Assembly (NCBI RefSeq): GCF_010367455.1
Contig: NZ_WRPR01000077.1
Span: 62,001 to 126,000 of the forward strand
Direction of reading: 5' to 3'
DNA from: Candidatus Laterigemmans baculatus
Lineage (GTDB): Bacteria; Planctomycetota; Planctomycetia; Pirellulales; Pirellulaceae
Length of the DNA stretch: 64,000 nucleotides
Below, piece by piece: positions 52,541 to 60,900 of the stretch (position 1 is its first letter; the number at the start of each line of letters is the position of its first letter). Position numbers and translations under genes: made by a program. The notes below the pieces were generated by a model, which saw nothing but the letters and a program-made list of their open reading frames with translations, made no database searches and had not been told where the DNA came from.

Positions 52541-54552
52541 TCGGTTTCGCCGGAGTTCCAGGAAGCGGGCTTGCTGGGCCAATCGCCCAAGTCCAGCTGG
52601 CCGCCCCGCAGCTGGCCCTGTGGGGGCTGTTGGCGGTGCCGATCATCGCGCTGTTCATCCTCCGCGTGCGGCTGCGGCGAGAGCCCGTGTCGACGCTGCT
52701 GTTCTGGGATCAGTTGCTCGACGACCGCCGCCGCCGCGCGTGGTGGCAGCGGCTGCGGAGTCCTTTGTCGCTGCTGCTGCAATTACTGTTGTTGGGGTTG
52801 GTGGTCGCGGCGCTGGTCGATCCCCTGTGGGCTTGGCAAGCCGCTCAGCCACGGCGAGTGGTGTTGGTCGTCGACAATTCGGCCAGCATGAATGCGAGGC
52901 TCCCGGGCGACGCAACGGATCGCCTGGAAGAAGCTCGCGAGGCGGCCGCTTCGATCGTTCGCTCGCTGCGTGACCGCGACCGGATGGCGGTCGTGACTGC
53001 CGGCGGATTGCCGCGGGTTCACTTGGGCATGACCGACGATCTCCGCCGGCTGCGAACAGCCGTCGCAACCGTTCCCGCGACCGACGCTCCCGACCAATTG
53101 GCCGCCGCTGTGACGCTCGCTCGGCAGCTCCTGGCCAGCGAGAAATTCAGCAACGCGGAGAGCGAAATCATCGTCCTGACCGACGGCGGCAGCGGCACGA
53201 AACTCTCCACCAAAGAGTCGGCCGGCAGCCAAGAGGCCAGCAGTGAGGCTGCCAGCAGCGAAGGAGCCAGTGCGGCTCCCCCGGTGACCTTCTATGGCCT
53301 TGGGCGGGCCGCCGACAACGTGGCGATCACCGCGTTCCAGGTTCGCCGCAGCGTTGCCGATGCGCTCAGTTACCAAATCTTGGTCGAGGTTTCCAACTTC
53401 AGCCGCACCGCCGTCGAGCGACGATTGGAGATCGATTTAGAGCAGTCGCCGGTCGATGTCGTGCCGCTGCAGTTGGACGCGGGGCAGGTCTGGCGGCAGA
53501 CGCTCGACCACACTTCGATCGAGGGTGGAGAGCTGGTCGCCCGCTTGGTCGCTCCTGCCGCTACCAGTGATGTAGAACCCGCCGACTCAGAACCCGCGGA
53601 TGCGCTTTCGAGCGACGACGTGGCTCGGGCCGTGCTGCCGCGGCGGGATCCGGTTCCGGTGGTGCTCGTCACGCCAGGCAACCTGTTTCTACAAAACGTG
53701 TTGGCGGCGATTCCCGGAGTGGCGTTGACGGTCACGCTCGAGGTGCCGGCGGAGATCCCGGCTGGCGGAATTTTGGTGCTGCACCGCACGGTGCCCGACG
53801 AGCTGCCGCCGGGAGCGGTGCTGGTGATCCACCCCGAGAAGTCGAACGAGCTGTGGCAGATTGGCGACGAGCTCGCTTCGCCGCTGGTGTTTGGGCAGAC
53901 CGAGGAGACACCGCTGCTGGCCCACTTGCGACTGCAGAACGTGGCGCTCGCGGGGGCTCGCCGGCTGGAATTCTCGGTCGAGGCCGAGCCGTTGCTCGCG
54001 TCGCCGACCGAGGCACCGCTGTACGCTCGGCTGTCGCGGCCGGAGGGGGAGGTGCTGGTCTTGGACGCGGAGCTGGAGCAGGGGGATTTGCCGCTCCGGA
54101 TCGCCTTTCCGGTGATGATGAAGAACGCGGTGGAGTGGTTTCTGGGAACCAAGGGGGAGCTGCAGCCGGCACTCGCCACAGGCCAGTCGACCGTGATCCG
54201 CGCTCCGGCCCAGGGGGCGGCGTGGCTGCTTCGCTCCCCACGCGGCGAGACGTTCCCGCTCTCGACCGACTCCGACCGCTTGTCGATCGGCCCACTGCCG
54301 CAGACCGGCGTGTGGAGGGTCGAGCCGCGGGACGATCGCGAGCGGGGCGATCGCGAGCGGGTCGTCGCCTTGGCGGTGAATTTGACGAGTGCCGCCGAGA
54401 GCGATCTGCGGGAGGCTTCGGATTTCGCGCCGCCGCCGGCCGCCACGTTGGCGGGCGTGGGGGGCTATTCGATGTGGATTTATCTCGCGGCGCTGGCGGT
54501 GATCGGTTTGGTCGGCGAATGGATTTTGTACCAACGCCGCGTGGTTGCTTAA
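52537..54552 (+). CDS. BatA-like membrane protein with VWA domain, 671 aa
   Basis: N-terminal membrane region typical of the BatA family: helix about 28-44 (LALWGLLAVPIIALFILRV), the motif STLLFWDQLLDDRRRRAWW, then helix 78-97 (LLLQLLLLGLVVAALVDPLW). A VWA domain follows (about 105-270) with the MIDAS motif VVDNSASMNA. Residues 210-240 are Ser/Ala-rich. A last helix lies at about 640-660 (MWIYLAALAVIGLVGEWIL). The GTG start overlaps the DUF58 stop. It probably works with MoxR and the next VWA protein in the envelope. Confidence 0.88.
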   Translation: MIGFAGVPGSGLAGPIAQVQLAAPQLALWGLLAVPIIALFILRVRLRREPVSTLLFWDQLLDDRRRRAWWQRLRSPLSLLLQLLLLGLVVAALVDPLWAWQAAQPRRVVLVVDNSASMNARLPGDATDRLEEAREAAASIVRSLRDRDRMAVVTAGGLPRVHLGMTDDLRRLRTAVATVPATDAPDQLAAAVTLARQLLASEKFSNAESEIIVLTDGGSGTKLSTKESAGSQEASSEAASSEGASAAPPVTFYGLGRAADNVAITAFQVRRSVADALSYQILVEVSNFSRTAVERRLEIDLEQSPVDVVPLQLDAGQVWRQTLDHTSIEGGELVARLVAPAATSDVEPADSEPADALSSDDVARAVLPRRDPVPVVLVTPGNLFLQNVLAAIPGVALTVTLEVPAEIPAGGILVLHRTVPDELPPGAVLVIHPEKSNELWQIGDELASPLVFGQTEETPLLAHLRLQNVALAGARRLEFSVEAEPLLASPTEAPLYARLSRPEGEVLVLDAELEQGDLPLRIAFPVMMKNAVEWFLGTKGELQPALATGQSTVIRAPAQGAAWLLRSPRGETFPLSTDSDRLSIGPLPQTGVWRVEPRDDRERGDRERVVALAVNLTSAAESDLREASDFAPPPAATLAGVGGYSMWIYLAALAVIGLVGEWILYQRRVVA

Positions 54553-54567
54553 CGGTTTGGAGTGACG

Positions 54568-57189
54568 ATGTTCGGATCGGAATTTTCGCTCGAGCTGTGG
54601 CGACCCGGGTGGCTGGTCGGACTGCTGCTGCTCGGCGTGCTGTGGTGGTTCTACCGTTACAGCCTCAGCGACTTTTCCTGTGGGCAGCGGCGGTTGTCGC
54701 TCGCGGTCCGGTCGGCGGTGGTCGTGCTGTTGGTCTTGGCCGCGGCCGGATTGACCGCCCGGACGGTAACGCGGCAGCGAATGACGGTGGTCGCTGTCGA
54801 TCACAGTTTGAGCGTCGATGAATCGGCTGCGGAGAAAGTTCAAGAGCTCGCCGAGCAACTGCGGCGAGCGGCGGCGAGCAACCAGCGACTGGCCTTCCTG
54901 CGGTTCGCTGCCGCTCCAGAGCCAGTGGACGATTCGGAAGACGCGGTCGATCGATGGGCGGAACAGCCACTGAGCGATGAGCAGCGGAGTGGGACCGATC
55001 TGGCCGCGGCCATCCGTGTGGCCGCCGCGGCGATCGAGCCGGAGTACGTGCCGGATGTGGTGATTCTCTCCGACGGAAATCCGACCAGCGGAGATGCGGT
55101 AGCGGCAGCGGCGGCCGCAGGGGTTCCAGTCCACACGATTTCGTTGCCCGTTCGCGACGAGCCCGAGATTCAGCTCAGCGAGGTGTTGCTGCCGGCCCAG
55201 GTCCGCGAGGGAGAACCGTTCCATGTCGAGATTGTGGTGCGGTCGAACGTGGCGGGGCCCGCGACGCTCGACTTGTACCGCGACGACATCCGCGTCCAGG
55301 ACGGGGAGGCGGGACAGAGCGTGACGCTCAAGGAAGGCGAAAATCGCTTTCGCATTCGGCAAACGATCGAGGACGCGCGGCAGACCGAGTACACCGCACG
55401 CGTCGAGTCCTCCCGCGATACGCTGCTCGACAACAACGCGGCGAGCGGTTTGGTCTTTGCCGCCGGCCGCCCCTCGGTGCTGGTTTGCGACTCCTCAGGG
55501 GACGCGACCGACGCGTTCCGCTGGGCGCTCGAGGAACAAGACATCCGGGTCGAAGTGCGAGACCCCGAGGGATTGCCACGCGACTTGGCCGAGCTGCAAA
55601 AGTTCGATTGCTTGGTGCTGAGCAACGTCCCGGCCACCGCGATGAGCGTCCGCCAGATGGAGCTGATTCGCAGCTACGTGCAGGACCTCGGCGGCGGGCT
55701 GGTGATGACCGGCGGCGACCAGGCTTTCGGGCTGGGGGGCTACTACAAAACGACGCTCGAAGAGATCCTGCCGGTCCGCAGCAATTTTGAGAAGGAACGC
55801 GAAAAGCCGAGCCTGGCGATGGTCCTGGTGATCGATAAATCGGGATCGATGGGAGGCCAAAAAATCGAGCTGGCCAAAGACGCTGCCAAAGCGGCCGTCG
55901 AATTGCTGGGGCCTCGCGACGCCGTGGGGGTGATCGCCTTTGACGGTTCGAGCAACTGGGTCAGCCCGCTGCAGAACGGCTCGTCGCAAGGAGCGATCCT
56001 CGACCGGATCAGCTCGATTCAGGCTAGCGGCGGGACGAGCATCTATCCGGCGCTGGCCGACGCCCACGACGCGCTGCTCGCTGCGTCCGCGAAGCTCAAG
56101 CACGTGATTCTGCTGACCGACGGTCACAGCAGCCCAGGGGATTTTGAAGGTTTGGCGACCGATATGTCGGCGGCACGGATGACGATCAGCACCGTCGCGG
56201 TGGGGCAGGAAGCCGACGATCAGCTGCTCGAGCAGTTGGCCGAGATCGGCCGCGGCCGCTACTACCACTGCGACGACCCGGCGTCGGTCCCTCAGGTTTT
56301 TGCCAAGGAGACAGTGGAGGCCAGCAAGTCGGCGATCAATGAACTGCCGTTCCTGCCCCAACTCGTCCGCCCAACGGCTGTGCTCGGGGGACTGGAGTTG
56401 GAGGCCGCGCCGTTGCTGCTCGGCTACGTCGTGACGCGTCCCAAACCGACCAGCGAATTCATTTTGGCCAGCGAAGCGGGAGATCCGCTGCTGGTGTGGT
56501 GGCGGTATGGATTGGGGATGACCGTGGCCTTCACTTCGGACATCGGCCCCCGCTGGTCCGCTGAGTGGCTCTCGTGGCCTGAGTTTGGCACGTTCTGGGC
56601 CCAGACGATTCGCCACGCGATGCGGAAGTCGGATGCCGCCGGAGCCTTTGTCGAAGTGGTTCGCGAGGAGGACCAAGCTCGCATCGTTCTCGATTCGGTC
56701 GATCCGGTGGACAATTTCGTGAACGACGCACCCACGACGCTGACGCTGATCCGGCCAGGCCAAGTCGCCGAGCGGATGGAGATGCAGCCGACCGCACCGG
56801 GACGCTACGAGGCGAAGTTTCCCGCCGACGCTCGAGGGGCTTACCTGATGGAGATCAGCCAGGACCGCGGGGGCGAAATGATGCGGCAAAACCGTGGGCT
56901 GGTCGTGGGGTATCCCACTGAGTTGCGGCTGCAGAGCGTCGACCGCGACTTGCTGCGGCAGATCGCCGAAATTTCCGGAGGGCGGTTGGAGCCGACGCCT
57001 GCGGAGCTGACCGCCGCGGATGGACGCTCGGCTCGCCGCCGGGTCGCGCTCTGGCCGTGGCTGCTGATCGTCGCGTTGTTGCTGTTCGTCTTGGACGTCG
57101 CCCTCCGCCGAATCGATTTCGCTCGGCTGCCGCGAGTGCGAACAGAAAAGTCTTCCCCGGTGGTACCCGACCCCGTACCATCAGGGTAG
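54568..57189 (+). CDS. Membrane protein with two VWA domains, 873 aa
   Basis: I take the ATG 54568; GGAG lies 7 nt upstream and makes it better than the GTG at 54562. N-terminal helices about 15-33 and 48-67. The first VWA domain (about 75-200) has a weak MIDAS (VVAVDHSLSVDES). The middle (about 290-400) resembles glutamine-amidotransferase-like domains of this family (SVLVCDSSGDATDAFRWAL; GLVMTGGDQAFGLGGYYKT). The second VWA domain (about 410-590) has a full MIDAS (VLVIDKSGSMGG) and LTDGHSSPGDF. A C-terminal helix precedes a Pro-rich tail. The stop TAG lies in CCATCAGGGTAGG, close to the unit of the tandem array that follows. Confidence 0.88.
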   Translation: MFGSEFSLELWRPGWLVGLLLLGVLWWFYRYSLSDFSCGQRRLSLAVRSAVVVLLVLAAAGLTARTVTRQRMTVVAVDHSLSVDESAAEKVQELAEQLRRAAASNQRLAFLRFAAAPEPVDDSEDAVDRWAEQPLSDEQRSGTDLAAAIRVAAAAIEPEYVPDVVILSDGNPTSGDAVAAAAAAGVPVHTISLPVRDEPEIQLSEVLLPAQVREGEPFHVEIVVRSNVAGPATLDLYRDDIRVQDGEAGQSVTLKEGENRFRIRQTIEDARQTEYTARVESSRDTLLDNNAASGLVFAAGRPSVLVCDSSGDATDAFRWALEEQDIRVEVRDPEGLPRDLAELQKFDCLVLSNVPATAMSVRQMELIRSYVQDLGGGLVMTGGDQAFGLGGYYKTTLEEILPVRSNFEKEREKPSLAMVLVIDKSGSMGGQKIELAKDAAKAAVELLGPRDAVGVIAFDGSSNWVSPLQNGSSQGAILDRISSIQASGGTSIYPALADAHDALLAASAKLKHVILLTDGHSSPGDFEGLATDMSAARMTISTVAVGQEADDQLLEQLAEIGRGRYYHCDDPASVPQVFAKETVEASKSAINELPFLPQLVRPTAVLGGLELEAAPLLLGYVVTRPKPTSEFILASEAGDPLLVWWRYGLGMTVAFTSDIGPRWSAEWLSWPEFGTFWAQTIRHAMRKSDAAGAFVEVVREEDQARIVLDSVDPVDNFVNDAPTTLTLIRPGQVAERMEMQPTAPGRYEAKFPADARGAYLMEISQDRGGEMMRQNRGLVVGYPTELRLQSVDRDLLRQIAEISGGRLEPTPAELTAADGRSARRRVALWPWLLIVALLLFVLDVALRRIDFARLPRVRTEKSSPVVPDPVPSG

Positions 57190-57197
57190 GTCCTGGT

Positions 57198-57287
57198 CCA
57201 TTCGAGTAGGGGCCATTCGAGTAGGGGCCATTCGAGTAGGGGCCATCAGAGTAGGGGCCATCAGAGTAGGGGCCATCAGAGTAGGGT
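57198..57287. repeat. Six-unit 15-bp tandem array
   Basis: Three units CCATTCGAGTAGGGG (57198-57242) are followed by three of CCATCAGAGTAGGGG (57243-57287, last base T). The context of the upstream stop, CCATCAGGGTAGGT (about 57178-57191), differs from the second type by few bases. It lies between two genes of the MoxR operon. Confidence 0.92.
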
Positions 57288-57335
57288 CCAGCAGGATCGC
57301 TGGTCCTCCGCCTCCCATTCTCCGGAGCGCCTTCC

Positions 57336-58805
57336 ATGTTGCCAGACGTCCGCTCTCGATTGCGTCCCGTTCGCCGTCGCATGCACCGCATGCAGTTATG
57401 GCGAGCGGCCACGGCTGGCTTGGCTGTGGGGTCACTCGTGGGGACCGTCGCCGCGGTGTTGTGGCGAAGTGGCATCATCGACTCCTGGTGGCCGGCGGTG
57501 GCTGCCGGACCGCTCGCTGCTCTCCTGGCGCTCGCCGCGGGAGCGGTGGTCCGTCCGAGTTGGCGAGCCGCCGCGGCAGCCGTCGATGCTCATTACGCTC
57601 TTAAGGACCGAGCGGTCACGGCGCTCCGCTTCGCCGCGGATCTCCGCGACGACTCGCTCCGCCGGTTGCAGGTCCGCGAGACGCTCGAGCATCTCCAGAG
57701 CATCGACGCTCGGGCCGCGGTCCCGCAGATCGGCACGCGCTGGACGCCCGTCGCGATCGGAGCCGTCGGGGCGCTGGTGGCCGTGCTGCTGATTCCACTC
57801 AGCAATCCACAGCCGGTGGTCGCGGTGGCGGCGCTGCCAGTCGTGCTCGAGCAAGCCGACGAGCTCGAAGCGACGATGCTCGAGGAGCTGCGGGAATTGG
57901 CCGAGCAGCAGCAGGAGCCGGAGCTGGAAGAGTTGACCGACGAGCTGGAGGAGCTGGTCGAGCAACTGCGGCGTCCTGAGACCGATCAGCGTCAGGCCCT
58001 GGCGACGCTCTCCGAGATGCAGCAAGCGCTGCAAGCGGCGATGGGGAAGTTCGATCTCCAGCAAGTCGACACGGCGCTGCAGGAGATCGCCGCGGCGATG
58101 GAGCCAGCCGAAGCGATGCGGGCGATCGCCGAAGCGCTCCAAAAAGGAGACTACGATTCGGCGGCCGACCAGCTCGAACAATTCGACTCGGCCCAGCTGA
58201 ACCAGAAGGAACGCCGAGCCGTCGCCGCGAGCCTCGCGAAACTCGCCCAAGGACTCGAAAAAGGACGGCAGGGTCAGCTGAGCGAAGCGACTGGAGAAAT
58301 GGCTGAAGGGATCAAGAACAACGACGCGTCGCAGTGTAAAGGCGGTGCCTGCAAGCTGGCCGGGCTCTGCCGCAAGCAATCGCTCCGCAAGAAGATCGGC
58401 CAGTGCCTCGGCTCGCAGCTGAATCGGCTGAGTCTCTGCAAGGGTGCCTGCCAAGGGGGCAAGAATGGCAGCAACAATGTCGCCAAATCCGATTCGCCCT
58501 CCAGCAACTGGGGCACCGGCGCCTCGAACGATCCGCTCGGCGACGAACGCACGCAGCTCGACAGCGGTCGCGAGCAACTGGAGGTGACTGGTACGGCGGG
58601 CGAGGGTCCGAGCGACCGCGAGATCACCACCGCCCCGGAAGCGAGCCAGCAAGCCCGCCGCGGCTACCGCGAGCGATATGCCGAGTACCGCCGGCAAGCT
58701 GAAGAAGTGCTCGACAGCGAACCGCTGCCGCTGGGCTATCGGCAAACCGTGCAAACCTACTTCGAAAGCATTCGCCCCAGCGGCGAGGAGGTGAGCGAGG
58801 AGTAG
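57336..58805 (+). CDS. Membrane protein of the MoxR operon, 489 aa
   Basis: Three membrane helices near the N-terminus: about 24-44, 50-70 and 140-160 (VAIGAVGALVAVLLIPL). A long acidic coiled-coil region follows (about 175-330; ELEELTDELEELVEQL, EIAAAMEPAEAMRAIAEALQ). Residues 330-375 hold eight cysteines in a short basic segment (CKGGACKLAGLC, CLGSQLNRLSLCKGAC). The C-terminal 100 residues are polar, ending YRQTVQTYFESIRPSGEEVS. Its position after two VWA genes suits the DUF4175-like partner seen in such operons, but the family assignment is uncertain. Confidence 0.7.
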   Translation: MLPDVRSRLRPVRRRMHRMQLWRAATAGLAVGSLVGTVAAVLWRSGIIDSWWPAVAAGPLAALLALAAGAVVRPSWRAAAAAVDAHYALKDRAVTALRFAADLRDDSLRRLQVRETLEHLQSIDARAAVPQIGTRWTPVAIGAVGALVAVLLIPLSNPQPVVAVAALPVVLEQADELEATMLEELRELAEQQQEPELEELTDELEELVEQLRRPETDQRQALATLSEMQQALQAAMGKFDLQQVDTALQEIAAAMEPAEAMRAIAEALQKGDYDSAADQLEQFDSAQLNQKERRAVAASLAKLAQGLEKGRQGQLSEATGEMAEGIKNNDASQCKGGACKLAGLCRKQSLRKKIGQCLGSQLNRLSLCKGACQGGKNGSNNVAKSDSPSSNWGTGASNDPLGDERTQLDSGREQLEVTGTAGEGPSDREITTAPEASQQARRGYRERYAEYRRQAEEVLDSEPLPLGYRQTVQTYFESIRPSGEEVSEE

Positions 58806-58820
58806 TTCGCGTCCGCTTGC

Positions 58821-59408
58821 CTACAGCACGCCTTTGGTGCTGGGGATGGCGTCGCTGCGGGGGTCGCTTTCGACGGCCATCCGCAGGGCTCGGGCGGTGG
58901 CTTTGAAGATGCCTTCGGCGATGTGATGCGAGTTGCGGCCGTGGTGCAGCACGACGTGCAGATTGCAGCGGGCGTTGGCCGCGAACGATTGCCAAAAGTG
59001 CTCGACCAGCTCGCTGTCAAAGGTCCCAATCTTGGGAGCGGCGATCGGGGCGTGGTACTCGAAAGCGTATCGCCCGCCGACATCGATCGCCGAGGTCACC
59101 AAGACTTCGTCCATCGGCAGCGTGAAGTGCCCGTAGCGGCGAATTCCGGCGCGGTTGCCAACTGCCTCATCGACCGCTTGGCCGAGACAGATCCCCACGT
59201 CCTCGGCCGTGTGGTGGTCGTCGACATGCAGATCCCCCTGGGCCGCGACCTCGAGATCGACGAGCGCATGCCGAGCGAACAGGTCGAGCATGTGGTCGAG
59301 AAACCCGATCCCCGTCGACCGCTGGCCCGCTCCGGAGCCATCGAGATTCAAAGCCAAACGGATGTCGGTCTCACCCGTCTTGCGAACAATTTCAGCGGTG
59401 CGTTTCAC
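58821..59408 (-). CDS. hisB: Imidazoleglycerol-phosphate dehydratase
   Basis: Sixth step of histidine synthesis. The frame is open upstream into a repeat, but family homology begins at KRTAEIVRKTGETDIRLAL, so the GTG at 59408 (VKRTAE) is the likely start, giving 195 aa. Two manganese motifs are intact: DHHTAEDVGICLG and HHGRNSHHIAEGIFKA. GIGFLDHMLDLFARHAL holds another metal His. A ribosome site is not evident before the GTG. Single-function enzyme without the phosphatase domain of the enteric fusion. Confidence 0.93.
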   Translation of the reverse strand: MKRTAEIVRKTGETDIRLALNLDGSGAGQRSTGIGFLDHMLDLFARHALVDLEVAAQGDLHVDDHHTAEDVGICLGQAVDEAVGNRAGIRRYGHFTLPMDEVLVTSAIDVGGRYAFEYHAPIAAPKIGTFDSELVEHFWQSFAANARCNLHVVLHHGRNSHHIAEGIFKATARALRMAVESDPRSDAIPSTKGVL

Positions 59409-59451
59409 GGGAGTCGTTGGGGGGTGGGGGGTAGTGAGGCTGTGTTTTCTG

Positions 59452-59729
59452 GCCCCCTCTCCCCCGAAGGGAATCGCGGCATCCGCCCGGCTCTCGTCCC
59501 AAACGATTTCGCGATTCACTTTGGGGGAGAGGGTCGGGGTGAGGGGGAACGCGGCCGGCAACCGGCCGCTGTGGATGTTTCGGCTCTCGGCGTGTTTGTA
59601 ATGCGGAGATTTGGGTGGTGTGGGCCGCATGAGAGGCCCCCTCACCCTAACCCTCTCCCCCGAACGGATCGCGGCAAAGTGGCGTGTTCACGTTGAGTTT
59701 CTCCCGCGATCCGTTCGGGGGAGAGGGGA
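59452..59729. repeat. Two CCCTCTCCCCCGAA-type elements between hisC and hisB
   Basis: 59452-59547: CCCCCTCTCCCCCGAAGG on the left and TTTGGGGGAGAGGG...TGAGGGGG on the right. 59637-59729: CCCTCACCCTAACCCTCTCC on the left with CGAACGGATCGCGG, mirrored by CCGCGATCCGTTCGGGGGAG on the right, an inverted pair with 14-20-nt arms. They fill most of the 364-nt gap between hisC and hisB and form a third dispersed family. Confidence 0.8.
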
Positions 59730-59772
59730 CTGGAAGATTCCTGCTCTCACCCATTTCACGCCTCAGTCCCTT

Positions 59773-60861
59773 CTAACCGCCTGCCTCGGCGAGGGCCCGC
59801 TGCAGAACCGTCAGGCAGGCATCGATTTGGGCTTCGGTGCCGACGCTGATTCGCAGCCCATCTCCCCAGCCGGGGAAGTCCATGTACCGCACCAAGACCT
59901 GATTGCGTTTCAGGAATTCGTGCAACTGTTTATGGGAAAACCGCGGGTGCTGGCACCACACGAAGTTGGCTTGCGACGGCGTGACGTCGAAGCCGAGCTC
60001 GGCGAGCCGCGCCGCCAGACGCTCGCGGGTGGCGAGAATCTGGCGGCGATTTTCGGCTTGCCACTCCGTCGCTCCGATCGCCGCCGTGGCTGCGGCGATC
60101 GAGAGCGCATCGCAGTTGTAACTGTCTTTGATCTTTCCCAGTTCGGCAATCAGCTGCGGCTGGGCCAGGGCGAATCCAAAACGCAGCCCAGCCAGCGAGT
60201 AGGCCTTGCTGAGCGTGCGGGTGATGATGATTTTGTCGCTCTGCTGCAGCAGGCTCAGGCAGTTCGTGTCAGCGAAGTCGGCATACGCTTCGTCGACGAC
60301 CAAAGGGCAGGGGAGCGACTCGGCGATCCGCAGCACCTCGTCGGGCGGAACGACCGTCCCGCTGGGGCTGTTCGGATTCGGGAGGAAGGCCAGCTTCAGC
60401 GATTCGTCTCCTTCGCTGAACGCGGCCGGCAGCTTCCATCCACTTTCAAACGGAATCTGCTCCCACGCCGCCCCTTGGATGTCGGCCAAGGTGCGGTACA
60501 GGATGTAGCTCGGATAGGGCAGCCGCAGCCGCTGGCCTTCGCCGACAAAACCGCGGACCAGGATCGTGAGGATCTCGTCGCTGCCATTGCCCGCCAACAC
60601 CCAGTCGGGACCGGGTAGAGCAAGCACTTCGGCGGCTCGTCGGCGGAACGCGAGCGCGGTCGGTTCGGGATACCGCTGCAGACCGCTGTGGGCCGCCGCG
60701 GTGATCGCATCGATGACCGCCTGCGGGGGAGGGTAGGCATTTTCGTTCGTGTTCAATTTCACGAACTTGCCCCCCTGCGGTTGCTCGCCCGGGAGGTAGG
60801 GCTGCATCCGCGCAAGAGCCTGGCGAAAGGGAGAGGTGGGGCTAGGGCTGGGCTGGGTCAT
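59773..60861 (-). CDS. hisC: Histidinol-phosphate aminotransferase
   Basis: PLP-dependent enzyme converting imidazole acetol phosphate and glutamate to histidinol phosphate. The 362 residues show VKLNTNENAYPPPQAV, LAGNGSDEILTILVRGF, PNPNSPSGT, VVDEAYADF, the PLP-lysine motif RTLSKAYSLAGLRFGFA and the C-terminal GLRISVGTEAQID. It starts with ATG at 60861, 39 nt after the hisD stop on the same strand. GAGTACTGAGT lies between the two. Confidence 0.94.
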   Translation of the reverse strand: MTQPSPSPTSPFRQALARMQPYLPGEQPQGGKFVKLNTNENAYPPPQAVIDAITAAAHSGLQRYPEPTALAFRRRAAEVLALPGPDWVLAGNGSDEILTILVRGFVGEGQRLRLPYPSYILYRTLADIQGAAWEQIPFESGWKLPAAFSEGDESLKLAFLPNPNSPSGTVVPPDEVLRIAESLPCPLVVDEAYADFADTNCLSLLQQSDKIIITRTLSKAYSLAGLRFGFALAQPQLIAELGKIKDSYNCDALSIAAATAAIGATEWQAENRRQILATRERLAARLAELGFDVTPSQANFVWCQHPRFSHKQLHEFLKRNQVLVRYMDFPGWGDGLRISVGTEAQIDACLTVLQRALAEAGG

Positions 60862-60900
60862 GCGAGGTGAACGGGGAGGGGCTGGAGTCTGAGTACTGAG

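Noticed and set aside
57181-57435. Coding frame with GPYSDGPYSNG repeats on the minus strand
   Set aside because: A 15-bp array is open in several frames by chance; there is no start site or conserved flank.
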